The translations under genes and the position numbers were made by a program. Below are positions 1 through 8,257 of a stretch of DNA of 64,000 bases, piece after piece; position 1 is the stretch's first letter; each line of letters begins with the position of its first letter. The notes under the pieces were generated by a model, which was not told where the DNA came from, did not search any database, and was given only the letters and a program-made list of their open reading frames with translations. Source of the DNA: Bacterioplanes sanyensis (lineage in GTDB: Bacteria > Pseudomonadota > Gammaproteobacteria > Pseudomonadales > Oceanobacteraceae); NCBI RefSeq assembly GCF_014652515.1, contig NZ_BMYY01000006.1:124001-188000 (forward strand). The letters run 5' to 3'.

Positions 1-166
1 ACTTAGCGATGAGCGGCGCCTGGTCTTCAATGCCGACCTGATAAACGCGGTTTTCGTAGCTGTTAAGTGCAAGCACGCGGGCATCGCACAGGTAGCCAAG
101 GGACTCAACGGCATCCATCACCCGGTCGGGGGTGAGGTCGGCATAAGGCAAATTTAATTCAGACAT
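1..166 (-). CDS. srkA: Stress response kinase A (SrkA/YihE), N-terminal part
   Basis: Only the first 55 codons lie in the window; the gene runs off the left edge. The reverse-strand reading begins MSELNLPYADLTPD and contains LNSYENRVYQ, the conserved N-lobe motif of the SrkA/RdoA Ser/Thr kinase family, whose E. coli member counters stress-induced death. The ATG at 166 lies 21 bases downstream of the comF stop, so the two genes are probably co-transcribed. The assignment rests on the N-lobe motif alone, since the catalytic residues lie outside the window. Confidence 0.8.
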   Translation of the reverse strand, partial: MSELNLPYADLTPDRVMDAVESLGYLCDARVLALNSYENRVYQVGIEDQAPLIAK

Positions 167-187
167 GATGGTGATCTTAGTTGGCAT

Positions 188-937
188 TTATGGCGCTTTT
201 AAGGTGCGCGCCAGCGCCCAGCATCCTACCAGTTTTACGTCTTGTTGTTTGAGCAGCTTGGCTGCGCGCTCAAACGTTGCACCACTGGTCATCACATCAT
301 CGACCAATAAAATGTGCCCTAGATCGAGCTGTCGCTGTGCCTGCTGCCAACGATTTTTGTCCAGATGCAGACTGTGACGTAGGTTTCGGTGGCGCTCGGC
401 TACGGTTAGGCCGCGTTGATCTCGGCCCGGTGTCAGACGAAAGACATGGATGAGTGGTCGATCGAGTATCTGTGCCAAATGGGTGGCCAAGGAATATGAC
501 AAATTAAAACCTCGTTTAAAGCGCTTTTTGTGTGCTGCCGGAATGCAGGCGATGGCATCTGGCAGAATACTCGGTGGAATAAACGCATCACCAGCCAAGC
601 GCTGTAAGCGGTCATGCCACATTGCTGAGTGATGATCTTTGCATTGCATCAGCCAGCGGTCGAGCGGGAAGGTGTAGTGATAGCCGGTGCTGGCATAGTC
701 GAACATGGGTGGGTGTTGCTGGCACTGACCGCAGCGCAGCAGGCCAGCGGTAGCGATGGGTTGCGCACATTGGCTACAAGCGTGGCAATTGATGGGGAGG
801 TGTTGATAGCAGTTATGACACAAAAACGGATGTGATTGATCTAACCCGCTCAAACACCATTCGCAATGGGCCTGGGCTGTCATAAATAGGGTTAACTGTT
901 GGTGTAAATTTAACCACTGGTTGCCGATATATTTCAT
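188..937 (-). CDS. comF: ComF family phosphoribosyltransferase-like protein
   Basis: A 249-residue ComF/GntX-type protein. The N-terminal third carries Cys pairs typical of the family zinc finger (CEWC, CHNC, CSQC, CGQC). The C-terminal half is a type I phosphoribosyltransferase fold ending in the PRPP loop ILLVDDVMTSGAT. ComF proteins aid DNA uptake in competent bacteria, and GntX relatives also serve carbon use; the exact reaction is unknown. The frame stays open to 1045 but that would overlap bioB, so I chose the ATG at 937 (MKYIGNQW); a second ATG at 883 (MTAQAHCEW) is possible. It is divergent from bioB and upstream of srkA. Confidence 0.85.
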   Translation of the reverse strand: MKYIGNQWLNLHQQLTLFMTAQAHCEWCLSGLDQSHPFLCHNCYQHLPINCHACSQCAQPIATAGLLRCGQCQQHPPMFDYASTGYHYTFPLDRWLMQCKDHHSAMWHDRLQRLAGDAFIPPSILPDAIACIPAAHKKRFKRGFNLSYSLATHLAQILDRPLIHVFRLTPGRDQRGLTVAERHRNLRHSLHLDKNRWQQAQRQLDLGHILLVDDVMTSGATFERAAKLLKQQDVKLVGCWALARTLKAP

Positions 938-1006
938 CTGAGTTGACCACTTACGGTGCCGGTTTATATTGCCTAACTTCATTACAAGCATAATTAGGGG
1001 CATTCG

Positions 1007-2062
1007 ATGATCACGGAGCAGCAGAATACGACAGCCATGCGACATGACTGGACCGTCGATGAGGTGCAGGCGCTATTCGCCAAGCCGATGAATGATCTGT
1101 TGTTTGAGGCGCAAACTGTTCATCGTCAGCATTTCGATGCCAACTCCGTCCAAGTCAGCACTCTGCTGTCAATTAAAACAGGCGCTTGCCCCGAGGACTG
1201 CGCCTATTGTCCGCAAAGTGCGCGCTACGACACCAAGCTGGAAAAAGAAAAACTGATGGAAGTCGAAGCCGTGATCGAAAAGGCCAAGGCTGCCAAAGCT
1301 GCTGGGTCGCAGCGCTTTTGTATGGGCGCGGCTTGGCGCTCACCACGCGAGAAAGATATGCCCTATGTCGAGGCAATGGTCAAAGGCGTCAAAGAGCTGG
1401 GGCTAGAAACCTGTATGACCTTGGGGATGCTGGATGCTGACAAAGCTAGCCGCTTGGCCGATGCCGGTCTCGACTACTACAACCACAACCTAGATACCTC
1501 GCCTGACTACTATGGTGAAATCATCACCACCCGCACTTACAGTGATCGTTTAGAAACGTTAGATAACGTGCGACGTGCCGGCATGAAGGTGTGTTCTGGT
1601 GGCATTTTAGGTATGGGAGAGTCGCATAAAGATCGCGCCGGCTTGCTGGTACAGCTGGCTAACCTGCCGCAGCACCCTGAATCTGTGCCCATCAATCAGC
1701 TGGTGCGTGTGGCGGGCACACCGCTGCAAGACCAAGAAGCAATGGACCCATTGGATTTTGTTCGCTGCATCGCCGTCGCGCGTATCATGATGCCGAAGTC
1801 TCATGTGCGCTTGAGTGCTGGGCGTGAAGAGATGACTGACGAAATGCAAGCCATGTGCTTTTTTGCTGGCGCTAACTCCATCTTCTACGGCGAGTGCTTG
1901 CTGACCACACCTAATCCAGCGGCCAACAAAGACCAAGCGCTGTTTGCTCGTCTAGGCATCAACCGTGACCATCAGGTGACGGCCGCACCGAAAGAGCTGG
2001 ACGAATTGCTGGCGGTGAAAGAAAACCCAGAGGCTGCTTTTTACGACGCTGTGCAGTCATAG
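1007..2062 (+). CDS. bioB: Biotin synthase
   Basis: Radical SAM enzyme that inserts sulfur into dethiobiotin, the last step of biotin synthesis. The 4Fe-4S motif [10 protein letters not shown] puts the cluster cysteines at residues 61, 65 and 68. At 351 residues it has the usual length. The ATG at 1007 follows AGGGG at 996-1000. Here bioB is not followed by bioF, bioH, bioC or bioD, which often form an operon with it in gammaproteobacteria, so the other biotin genes must be elsewhere. It is divergent from comF and shares its intergenic region. I saw no convincing BirA operator. Confidence 0.97.
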   Translation: MITEQQNTTAMRHDWTVDEVQALFAKPMNDLLFEAQTVHRQHFDANSVQVSTLLSIKTGACPEDCAYCPQSARYDTKLEKEKLMEVEAVIEKAKAAKAAGSQRFCMGAAWRSPREKDMPYVEAMVKGVKELGLETCMTLGMLDADKASRLADAGLDYYNHNLDTSPDYYGEIITTRTYSDRLETLDNVRRAGMKVCSGGILGMGESHKDRAGLLVQLANLPQHPESVPINQLVRVAGTPLQDQEAMDPLDFVRCIAVARIMMPKSHVRLSAGREEMTDEMQAMCFFAGANSIFYGECLLTTPNPAANKDQALFARLGINRDHQVTAAPKELDELLAVKENPEAAFYDAVQS

Positions 2063-2080
2063 CAAAGCGCTCGACCAAAT

Positions 2081-2115
2081 CGGCGTTTTCTTGAAATGTG
2101 ATTCAGTAAACGCCG
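2081..2115. terminator. Hairpin downstream of bioB
   Basis: An 8-base inverted repeat (CGGCGTTT at 2081-2088, AAACGCCG at 2108-2115) encloses a second arm pair TGAA/TTCA. There is no T tract on either side, so it may be a Rho-type end, an mRNA-stabilising hairpin or an operator for the next gene. A separate perfect palindrome TGTCA-N4-TGACA follows at 2118-2131. Confidence 0.35.
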
Positions 2116-2219
2116 ACTGTCATATGTGACACATTGAACGTTATCCCGTTATCTGGCGTTGGGGACTGGTTTTGTTTATATTTTGACCAATAAGCCAAAA
2201 ACCACTACGGGAGGCGCTT

Positions 2220-2471
2220 ATGAATATCGGATCAACTGCAGGCTCGGCGTTTACTACAGCCTCTACGGGTGTCGCTCAGGGCATTGACCAAGTGCGCCAA
2301 GCAGCCCAGCAGGTCAATGATGCCACCACAACTCGGCCAGTGGAAAACTCGCCTGAAGTGAGTGAAGGTCTGGTGAACCTGCGCGAAGGTGAGCGTCAGG
2401 TCGAAGCCAACGCTAAGGTATTGGAAGCCGCCGACCAGCAGCTGGGAACGCTGATTGATATTCAGGCTTAG
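2220..2471 (+). CDS. Small protein with flagellar rod/hook C-terminal-like tail
   Basis: An 83-residue protein. Its first 40 residues are Ser/Thr/Ala-rich. The last 30 (VNLREGERQVEANAKVLEAA, then DQQLGTLIDI) closely resemble the C-terminal helix of flagellar rod and hook proteins (Flg_bbr_C), where an ANAKVI-x-TADEML-type pattern mediates coiled-coil packing. No rod or hook core is present, so this is a free-standing tail. GGGAGGC just before the ATG supports the start. The gene lies 11 bases upstream of the SprA-type gene and is probably co-transcribed with it. Function unknown; a flagellum-related or decoy role is inference only. Confidence 0.7.
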   Translation: MNIGSTAGSAFTTASTGVAQGIDQVRQAAQQVNDATTTRPVENSPEVSEGLVNLREGERQVEANAKVLEAADQQLGTLIDIQA

Positions 2472-2482
2472 CGGACAAGATC

Positions 2483-3427
2483 ATGCAAATCGTCGCTTCA
2501 CCTGCCAGTCTGCCGACGATTACTGCTGCGCCAGCGGCAGCGAATGTCAGACCTGCCAATAGCACCACTGCTCAGCCTGAGTTGAGCGGTAACAGTGCTT
2601 TTGCACCTGTCGCAGGTGCAAGTTCAAGCAGTGCTTCCCGCACCGCCGACACCTATCAACTGCCCCGTGGCAATGCCACCCAAATCGCATCAGAGTCCAC
2701 TCAGGCGGCTGAGGATGATGTACGTGCAAGTTCGACTGGCAGCGACGAGGGTGTTTCTTCAGCACCAGATTCACAAGGCAAATCTGCCCCCGAGGCTGAG
2801 GCTGCCAATGAAGCGGACGGCTCCGCTAGCGATGCGCAGCAGCAGGCTGAAATCAAACAAATTCAACAGTTAAAGCAACGCGATGCCGAAGTACGTGCTC
2901 ATGAGCAAGCCCATGCTGCTGTTGGCGGCAACCTAGCCGGTGCCGCCAGTTTTAGTTATCAGCGTGGCCCAGATGGTGTGCGCTATGCGGTGGGCGGTGA
3001 AGTCAGCATTGATGTCAGTAAAGTAAGCGGTGACCCACAAGCCACACTGGAAAAAATGGAGCGTGTACGCCGCGCTGCATTGGCGCCGGCGGAACCATCA
3101 GCTCAGGATCGTCAAGTCGCTGCTCAAGCGGCACAACTGGCGGCTGAGGCTCGGTTGGAAATGGCTGCTGAGCAGCGCCAGCTAGCACGTCAGCAAAGCA
3201 GTGCTTCCGAAGCGGAGCGCCAAGAAGTGCGTGCTGAGCTACAAGAAGCCCGCGAAAAGCAGCGCGCAGCCGAAGAAAAGGCCGAGAAAGAGGAAGAACC
3301 TACGGTGTCGGCTGCCGAGCGTTTTGCTGAATACAACGCTAAGGTACGCCGCATTAACGAAACCCTATTGCGTATTTCTCAGCCTTCCCCCATCACAGCC
3401 GGTCAATTACTCAACGATATCGCCTGA
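2483..3427 (+). CDS. SprA-related putative metalloprotease (CJM1_0395-like)
   Basis: A 314-residue protein of the SprA-related family. Residues 1-110 are Ala/Ser/Thr-rich and low in complexity. The conserved core has HEQAH at 140-144, a match to the zinc-protease HExxH pattern, followed by GGxLAGAASFSYQRGPDG and YAVGGEVSIDVS. Residues 205-280 form a long Ala/Glu/Gln-rich helix, probably coiled coil. The family is annotated as putative metalloprotease from the HExxH pattern; I know of no demonstrated activity. No signal peptide is visible. It pairs with the small flagellar-tail-like gene 11 bases upstream. The family assignment is fairly sure, the function is not. Confidence 0.75.
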   Translation: MQIVASPASLPTITAAPAAANVRPANSTTAQPELSGNSAFAPVAGASSSSASRTADTYQLPRGNATQIASESTQAAEDDVRASSTGSDEGVSSAPDSQGKSAPEAEAANEADGSASDAQQQAEIKQIQQLKQRDAEVRAHEQAHAAVGGNLAGAASFSYQRGPDGVRYAVGGEVSIDVSKVSGDPQATLEKMERVRRAALAPAEPSAQDRQVAAQAAQLAAEARLEMAAEQRQLARQQSSASEAERQEVRAELQEAREKQRAAEEKAEKEEEPTVSAAERFAEYNAKVRRINETLLRISQPSPITAGQLLNDIA

Positions 3428-3594
3428 TATCTGGTTCAAGGCTCTCATTTTCACTATCACTGTCACTCCTTCACCGCTTTGGCGGTAGGTCGCTTAGTGA
3501 TGGCCCTTACGCCCTTCTCGATCTTTGTCTCTATTAATTTTCTGTGCGGATGGCTGTGACGGTTTCTACTTAACGGTTTGATGCACTTCGATGC

Positions 3595-3623
3595 TTGACA
3601 AGGGCGGAGGGCGAACGTATGTT
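3595..3623 (+). promoter_or_regulatory. Sigma70 promoter of the first acyl-CoA dehydrogenase
   Basis: TTGACA at 3595-3600 and TATGTT at 3618-3623 are separated by exactly 17 bases: a perfect -35 and a good -10. The -10 box runs into the palindrome at 3622-3641. The 319-base stretch between the SprA-type stop and the dehydrogenase start holds no other gene I can support. Confidence 0.7.
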
Positions 3624-3641
3624 TCAAACACTTGTTTGAAA
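3622..3641. promoter_or_regulatory. PsrA/FadR-like operator palindrome
   Basis: A perfect inverted repeat, TTTCAAACA and TGTTTGAAA, around a CT centre. This matches the type of palindrome reported for PsrA, the TetR-family fatty-acid-responsive repressor of beta-oxidation genes in gammaproteobacteria. It overlaps the -10 box and the start region of the promoter, so binding would block transcription. Which regulator uses it was not tested. Confidence 0.7.
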
Positions 3642-3746
3642 TGACGATGGTGGCGGTCGATATGCGATCAGCCTATTGTGATGACTCATCGTCGATTACA
3701 ACGGCAGCTAGCGCTGCAAAAGATAACCGGCAACGAGGTCTCTCCC

Positions 3747-5552
3747 ATGCCTGATTACAAAGCCCCTCTTCGTGAAATTAAGTTCGTAATGGATGAGTTG
3801 CTGGAAATGCCTAAGCACTATGCCAGCATTCCAGCTTATGCCGAGGTTGCGACACCAGATATGGTCGAAGCCATCATCGCTGAAGGTGCTAAGTTCTGTG
3901 AACAAGAGCTGGCCCCCATTAATCGCACGGGTGACATCGAAGGCTGTACCCGTCATGAAGATGGTTCAGTAACTACGCCAACGGGTTTCAAAGAAGCCTA
4001 TGCAAAATATGTAGAAGGTGGCTGGCCATCATTGGCACACGAAGAAGAACACGGTGGTCAGGGCTTGCCAGAGTCTCTGGGCATTGTCATGTCGGAAATG
4101 GTGGGTACGGCGAACTGGTCTTGGGGCATGTACCCTGGCCTGTCGCATGGCGCTATGAACACGATTGAGTTGCACGGTACATCTGAGCAAAAAGAAACTT
4201 ACCTGACCAAGCTGGTGTCGGGTGAGTGGACCGGAACCATGTGTTTGACCGAACCTCACTGTGGCTCTGACTTGGGCATTTTGAAGTCCAAGGCCGAAGC
4301 CAATGCTGATGGCTCATACAGCATCTCTGGCACCAAAATTTTTATCTCAGCTGGCGAACATGACATGGCTGAGAACATTGTTCATATCGTACTGGCGCGC
4401 CTGCCAGGAGCACCTGAAGGCACCAAGGGTATTTCGCTCTTTATTGTGCCTAAATTCCTGCCTAATGAAGATGGCACTATCGGCGAGCGCAATGCCGTAA
4501 GTTGTGGCTCAATTGAGCACAAAATGGGCATTCATGGTAATGCGACGTGTGTGATGAACTTTGATGGCGCTAAAGGCTGGTTGATTGGCCCAGAAAACAA
4601 AGGCCTGAACTGCATGTTCACCTTTATGAACACTGCTCGTATCGGTACAGCGCTACAAGGTTCAACTGCGGCAGAAGCGTCTTTCCAAGGTGCTCTGGCT
4701 TATGCCAAAGACCGCTTGGCGATGCGCTCTTTGTCTGGCCCTAAAGCACCGGAGAAAGCAGCCGACCCAATCATCGTTCACCCAGATGTTCGCCGTATGC
4801 TGCTGACCCAGAAGGCCTTCTCTGAAGGTGGTCGTGCGCTGGTATACCTAGCGGCGCAGCAAAATGACATCGTCAAAAAAGGCGAAGATGAAGCTGAGCG
4901 CAAAGCCGCTGATGAGCTATTGGGCTTTTTGACTCCAATCGCGAAGGCCTTCCTGACCGAGGTGGGTTGTGAAGCGACTAACTTGGGCGTTCAGGTATTT
5001 GGTGGTCACGGCTTTATTGCTGAGTGGGGCATGGAGCAACTGGTGCGTGACACCAAGATTGCGACTATTTATGAAGGCACCACCGGCATTCAGGCGCTCG
5101 ACTTGCTGGGTCGTAAAGTACTGATGACCCAAGGTGAAAGCCTGAAAAACTTCACCAAGATTGTGCATAAGTTCTGTCAGGCCGAAGAAGGCAATGAAGA
5201 CATGGCACAGTTCGTAGCACCACTGGCGGCACTCAACAAGGAGTGGGGCGACCTGACCATGAAGGTGGGCATGGGCGCAATGAAAAACCGCGATGAAGTC
5301 GGCAGTGCCTCGGTCGATTACCTGATGTATTCCGGCTACGCTGTATTGGGTTACTTGTGGGCACGTATGGCCAAGGTGGCGCAAGATGCACTGGCGGCCG
5401 GCACCACGGAAGAAGACTACTACAAGGCTAAAATTGCCACAGCGCGCTTCTACTTCACGCGTATTCTGCCTCGTACCAAAGGTCATGCTGAAAGCATGTT
5501 GGCGGGTGCAGATACACTGATGGATATTGCGGAAGAGCACTTCGCCTTCTAA
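3747..5552 (+). CDS. Acyl-CoA dehydrogenase, FadE/DmdC-type (first of a tandem pair)
   Basis: A 601-residue flavoenzyme for the first step of beta-oxidation (acyl-CoA to trans-2-enoyl-CoA). The FAD-binding core has CLTEPHCGSDLG and GTKIFISAGEHD. IYEGTTGIQALDL carries the Glu equivalent to the catalytic base of medium-chain enzymes. The extra ~130 C-terminal residues mark the large DmdC/PA0506-like subfamily rather than short ~390-residue enzymes. I chose MPDYKAPLREIKF at 3747, after GAGGTC, over the upstream in-frame start because it matches the paralogue's N-terminus. Chain length preference cannot be read from sequence. The PsrA-like operator fits a long-chain fatty-acid role. Confidence 0.93.
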   Translation: MPDYKAPLREIKFVMDELLEMPKHYASIPAYAEVATPDMVEAIIAEGAKFCEQELAPINRTGDIEGCTRHEDGSVTTPTGFKEAYAKYVEGGWPSLAHEEEHGGQGLPESLGIVMSEMVGTANWSWGMYPGLSHGAMNTIELHGTSEQKETYLTKLVSGEWTGTMCLTEPHCGSDLGILKSKAEANADGSYSISGTKIFISAGEHDMAENIVHIVLARLPGAPEGTKGISLFIVPKFLPNEDGTIGERNAVSCGSIEHKMGIHGNATCVMNFDGAKGWLIGPENKGLNCMFTFMNTARIGTALQGSTAAEASFQGALAYAKDRLAMRSLSGPKAPEKAADPIIVHPDVRRMLLTQKAFSEGGRALVYLAAQQNDIVKKGEDEAERKAADELLGFLTPIAKAFLTEVGCEATNLGVQVFGGHGFIAEWGMEQLVRDTKIATIYEGTTGIQALDLLGRKVLMTQGESLKNFTKIVHKFCQAEEGNEDMAQFVAPLAALNKEWGDLTMKVGMGAMKNRDEVGSASVDYLMYSGYAVLGYLWARMAKVAQDALAAGTTEEDYYKAKIATARFYFTRILPRTKGHAESMLAGADTLMDIAEEHFAF

Positions 5553-5590
5553 TAGATAAGACTTTTTGCTGAGTCTTAGTTACGAGAAAG

Positions 5591-5612
5591 CCGCGCTTGT
5601 GCGCGGTTTTTT
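5591..5612 (+). terminator. Rho-independent terminator
   Basis: CCGCGC-ttgt-GCGCGG followed by six T residues, 38 bases after the dehydrogenase stop. It separates the two paralogues into distinct transcripts. Confidence 0.9.
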
Positions 5613-5722
5613 CGTATCCTGAACTGGGAATGTCACACAGAGTCGCTACAATTAGCGTCATTTAAGTTGTTCGCCTCGTACAGGGCGGGCGGCTCATTGG
5701 TTAAACAAACATGAGGTGAGTC

Positions 5723-7513
5723 ATGGCTGATTACAAAGCACCGTTGCGCGATATGCGTTTTGTTCTGAACGAGGTATTCGAAGCCGATAAGCTTTGGTCT
5801 TCGCTGGCGGGTTTACAGGGCGCTGTCGATGTAGAAACGGCTGAGGCGATTCTCGATGAGTGCGGCAAGATCGCCAGCCAGGTTCTGGCGCCGATCAACC
5901 GTGACGGTGATGAAATCGGCTCAAAGTGGGTAGATGGTGAGGTTGTGGCTGCACCTGGCTTTAAAGAGGCCTACCAAACCTATGTCGAAGCTGGCCTAAA
6001 TGGCTTAGGCGGTAACCCGGACTTTGGCGGTATGGGCATGCCCAAGACGCTGGTGGGTCAGGTAGAAGAAATGATTCAGGGCGCCAATATGTCATTCGGT
6101 TTGGCGCCTATGCTAACCGCCGGTGCATGCTTGTCGTTGAACGCACATGGCTCTGAGGAGCTAAAAGAAAAATATCTGCCAAATATGTATTCAGGCCAAT
6201 GGGCCGGTGCGATGGACTTGACTGAGCCTCACGCTGGCACTGACTTAGGCATCATCCGCACCAAGGCTACACCGAATGCCGATGGCTCTTACGACGTGAC
6301 GGGCACCAAGATCTTTATCACTTGGGGCGAGCACGACATGGCCGAGAACATCATTCATCTGGTGTTGGCGAAAACGCCGGATGCACCAGCAGGCCCGAAA
6401 GGCATCTCTATGTTCTTGGTGCCAAAAATGCTGGTGAACGATGACGGTTCTCTGGGTGAGCGTAACTCACTGAGCTGTGGCTCTATCGAGCACAAAATGG
6501 GCATCAAGGGCTCGGCGACGTGTGTTATGAACTACGATGGCGCCAAAGGCTGGCTGGTCGGTGAAGAGAACAAAGGTCTAGCCGCTATGTTCACCATGAT
6601 GAACTATGAGCGTCTGGGTGTGGGTATTCAGGGTATTGGTGCGGCAGAGGCTTCGTACCAGAATGCCGTTGAGTATGCGCGTGATCGTCTGCAAAGCCGT
6701 GCGCCGACCGGTGCTGTTAACAAAGACAAAGCCGCTGACCCGATCATTGTGCACCCAGATGTGCGTCGCATGCTGCTGACTCAAAAAGCGTTGACCGAAG
6801 GTGGCCGAGCGTTCTCTACCTACGTGGCAAAATGGCTGGATATCGCCAAGTTCACCGACAATGACGATGACCGCAAACATGCCGATGCCATGCTGGCATT
6901 GCTGACGCCGGTGGCGAAAGCGTTCCTGACGGATACCGCACTGGAAGGTGCCATTGCGGGCCAGCAGGTATTTGGCGGTCACGGCTTCATTCGTGAATGG
7001 GGTCAAGAGCAATACGTGCGCGACATTCGTATCACTCAGATCTATGAAGGCACCAACGGTATTCAGGCATTGGATCTGATGGGCCGCAAAGTCGTGGCTA
7101 ATAATGGTGCTTTCTATCGTTTGTTTGAGCAGGACGTCAACGACTTTATTGCCACTCATGAAGGTAACGAAGCCGCTGGTGAGTTTATCGAGCCACTGAA
7201 GGCAGCGATGGAGAACCTCGGTGATCTGACACAATGGGTCATCGACCAGTCGCAGCAAAATGCCAATGAAGTGGGTGCCGCTTCGGTTGAGTACCTGCAT
7301 GTGTTTGGTTACACCGCGCTGGCTTATATGTGGGCGAAAATGGCGCTGGTCGCCTTGGGCAACGACAGTGAAGCTTTCTATAAGGGCAAAGTGGCAACGG
7401 CACGTTTCTACTTTAAGCGTTTGCTGCCACGTTACATCGGTTTGACTGCGGCCATTCGGGGCGGCTCTGAACCTCTGTATGAACTGGACGAAGAGCTGTT
7501 TGCCACAGCGTAA
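5723..7513 (+). CDS. Acyl-CoA dehydrogenase, FadE/DmdC-type (second of the pair)
   Basis: A 596-residue paralogue of the preceding gene, collinear over its whole length and sharing the N-terminus DYKAPLRxxxFV, the HDMAENI segment and the catalytic IYEGTNGIQALDL. GAGGTGAG at 5711-5718 supports the ATG. A terminator lies between the copies and no PsrA-like palindrome precedes this one, so the pair may be regulated differently. TACAAT at 5647-5652 could be its -10. Tandem copies of this class are also found in Pseudomonas (PA0506/PA0508). Differences around the substrate pocket may give different chain-length ranges (inference). Confidence 0.93.
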   Translation: MADYKAPLRDMRFVLNEVFEADKLWSSLAGLQGAVDVETAEAILDECGKIASQVLAPINRDGDEIGSKWVDGEVVAAPGFKEAYQTYVEAGLNGLGGNPDFGGMGMPKTLVGQVEEMIQGANMSFGLAPMLTAGACLSLNAHGSEELKEKYLPNMYSGQWAGAMDLTEPHAGTDLGIIRTKATPNADGSYDVTGTKIFITWGEHDMAENIIHLVLAKTPDAPAGPKGISMFLVPKMLVNDDGSLGERNSLSCGSIEHKMGIKGSATCVMNYDGAKGWLVGEENKGLAAMFTMMNYERLGVGIQGIGAAEASYQNAVEYARDRLQSRAPTGAVNKDKAADPIIVHPDVRRMLLTQKALTEGGRAFSTYVAKWLDIAKFTDNDDDRKHADAMLALLTPVAKAFLTDTALEGAIAGQQVFGGHGFIREWGQEQYVRDIRITQIYEGTNGIQALDLMGRKVVANNGAFYRLFEQDVNDFIATHEGNEAAGEFIEPLKAAMENLGDLTQWVIDQSQQNANEVGAASVEYLHVFGYTALAYMWAKMALVALGNDSEAFYKGKVATARFYFKRLLPRYIGLTAAIRGGSEPLYELDEELFATA

Positions 7514-7534
7514 CGTTGCTCGTGCCAGCATGAG

Positions 7535-7557
7535 AGCCGCCTTCGGGCGGCTTTTTT
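7535..7557 (+). terminator. Rho-independent terminator
   Basis: AGCCGCC-ttcg-GGCGGCT stem with a stable TTCG tetraloop and a T tract, 22 bases after the second dehydrogenase. Confidence 0.92.
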
Positions 7558-7558
7558 A

Positions 7559-7578
7559 TGTCTAATAGACACATGTCT
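7559..7578. promoter_or_regulatory. Overlapping palindromes upstream of the TetR gene
   Basis: TGTCTA-a-TAGACA is a perfect 13-base palindrome (7559-7571). Its right half also pairs with a third copy, AGACA-ca-TGTCT (7567-7578). Three alternating TGTCT/AGACA half-sites just before a TetR-family gene suggest an autoregulatory operator. The regulator's identity is inferred from position only. Confidence 0.5.
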
Positions 7579-7639
7579 GATGGCGGTCACCACTGCCTTG
7601 GGGTTAAATACTGGCTTCCTTGCTATGGGTAGTGATGGC

Positions 7640-8227
7640 ATGTCGCAAGAACAGGATAAACGCGTGGAGCGCAGCCGCCGGCTGTTGATGGAGTCTCTGT
7701 TGGCGTTAATGGCGGAAAAGCCATACGCTCGTATCTCCGTCGCGAACATTTGTCAGCACTCTGGCGTTGCTAGGCCTACGTTTTATTTGCATTTCGGCAG
7801 TAAAGACGACTTGCTGCGCGGCTATATCGGGCAAATGTTTATGGCCTTTTACCAACAGATTGACCCGTATCTAACACGCTCTCTGGATGCTGACCCCATG
7901 ATTGCGACGCTGATGTTTCGGCAGTGGTCGGATAACGCTGAGTTCGCTCGCTTGCTGGTGCAAGCCGATGTTGAGGCTTTGATGCTAAGCGAGTTTAAAC
8001 GCTATGTGCGACGCGTGATCGAACGATTTGCGGATGCCCATCAGTTGGCGGTGGCTGACAGTGGACGCCTGGATTATGTGATTGATTTTCTAACCGGTGC
8101 GTCGTTTATGGTGATCGTGCGTTGGATTCGTGAAGACTTTCCGATCACTGCCGAAGAGATGGGGGCTTTATATGCTGATCTGGTACGCCCCGGCTTGTTA
8201 CAGGTATTGCTAGCGGGGCGTTTGTAG
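7640..8227 (+). CDS. TetR/AcrR family transcriptional regulator
   Basis: About 195 residues. The N-terminal helix-turn-helix (ISVANICQHSGVARPTFYLHFGSKDDLL) is textbook TetR; it is quoted here in part: HSGVARPTFYLHFGSKDDLL. The C-terminal ligand domain has no recognisable specificity. I chose MSQEQDKRVERS at 7640; ATGs at 7625 and 7580 are in frame and no ribosome site clearly decides. It follows the acyl-CoA dehydrogenase terminator and has its own palindromic candidate operator, so it may be independently transcribed. It is not an obvious PsrA, whose N-terminus differs. A link to the dehydrogenases rests on position alone. Confidence 0.88.
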   Translation: MSQEQDKRVERSRRLLMESLLALMAEKPYARISVANICQHSGVARPTFYLHFGSKDDLLRGYIGQMFMAFYQQIDPYLTRSLDADPMIATLMFRQWSDNAEFARLLVQADVEALMLSEFKRYVRRVIERFADAHQLAVADSGRLDYVIDFLTGASFMVIVRWIREDFPITAEEMGALYADLVRPGLLQVLLAGRL

Positions 8228-8249
8228 CAGACGGCAGGAGCCGTCTGCT
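8226..8249. terminator. Hairpin between convergent tetR and raiA genes
   Basis: AGCAGACGGC-agga-GCCGTCTGCT, a 10-base perfect stem overlapping the tetR stop. No T tract follows on either strand, so termination strength is uncertain. Confidence 0.55.
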
Positions 8250-8257
8250 AAACGAGT

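Noticed and set aside
881-1006. Possible BirA operator between comF and bioB (GTTGACC-N12-GGTTTAT at 942-967)
   Set aside because: The arms only partly match TTGTAAACC/GGTTTACAA, and the spacing of 12 differs from the usual 14-16.
6578-7531. A 317-residue antisense frame inside the second acyl-CoA dehydrogenase
   Set aside because: It lies opposite a highly conserved gene, has no domain and no ribosome site; a shadow of codon bias.
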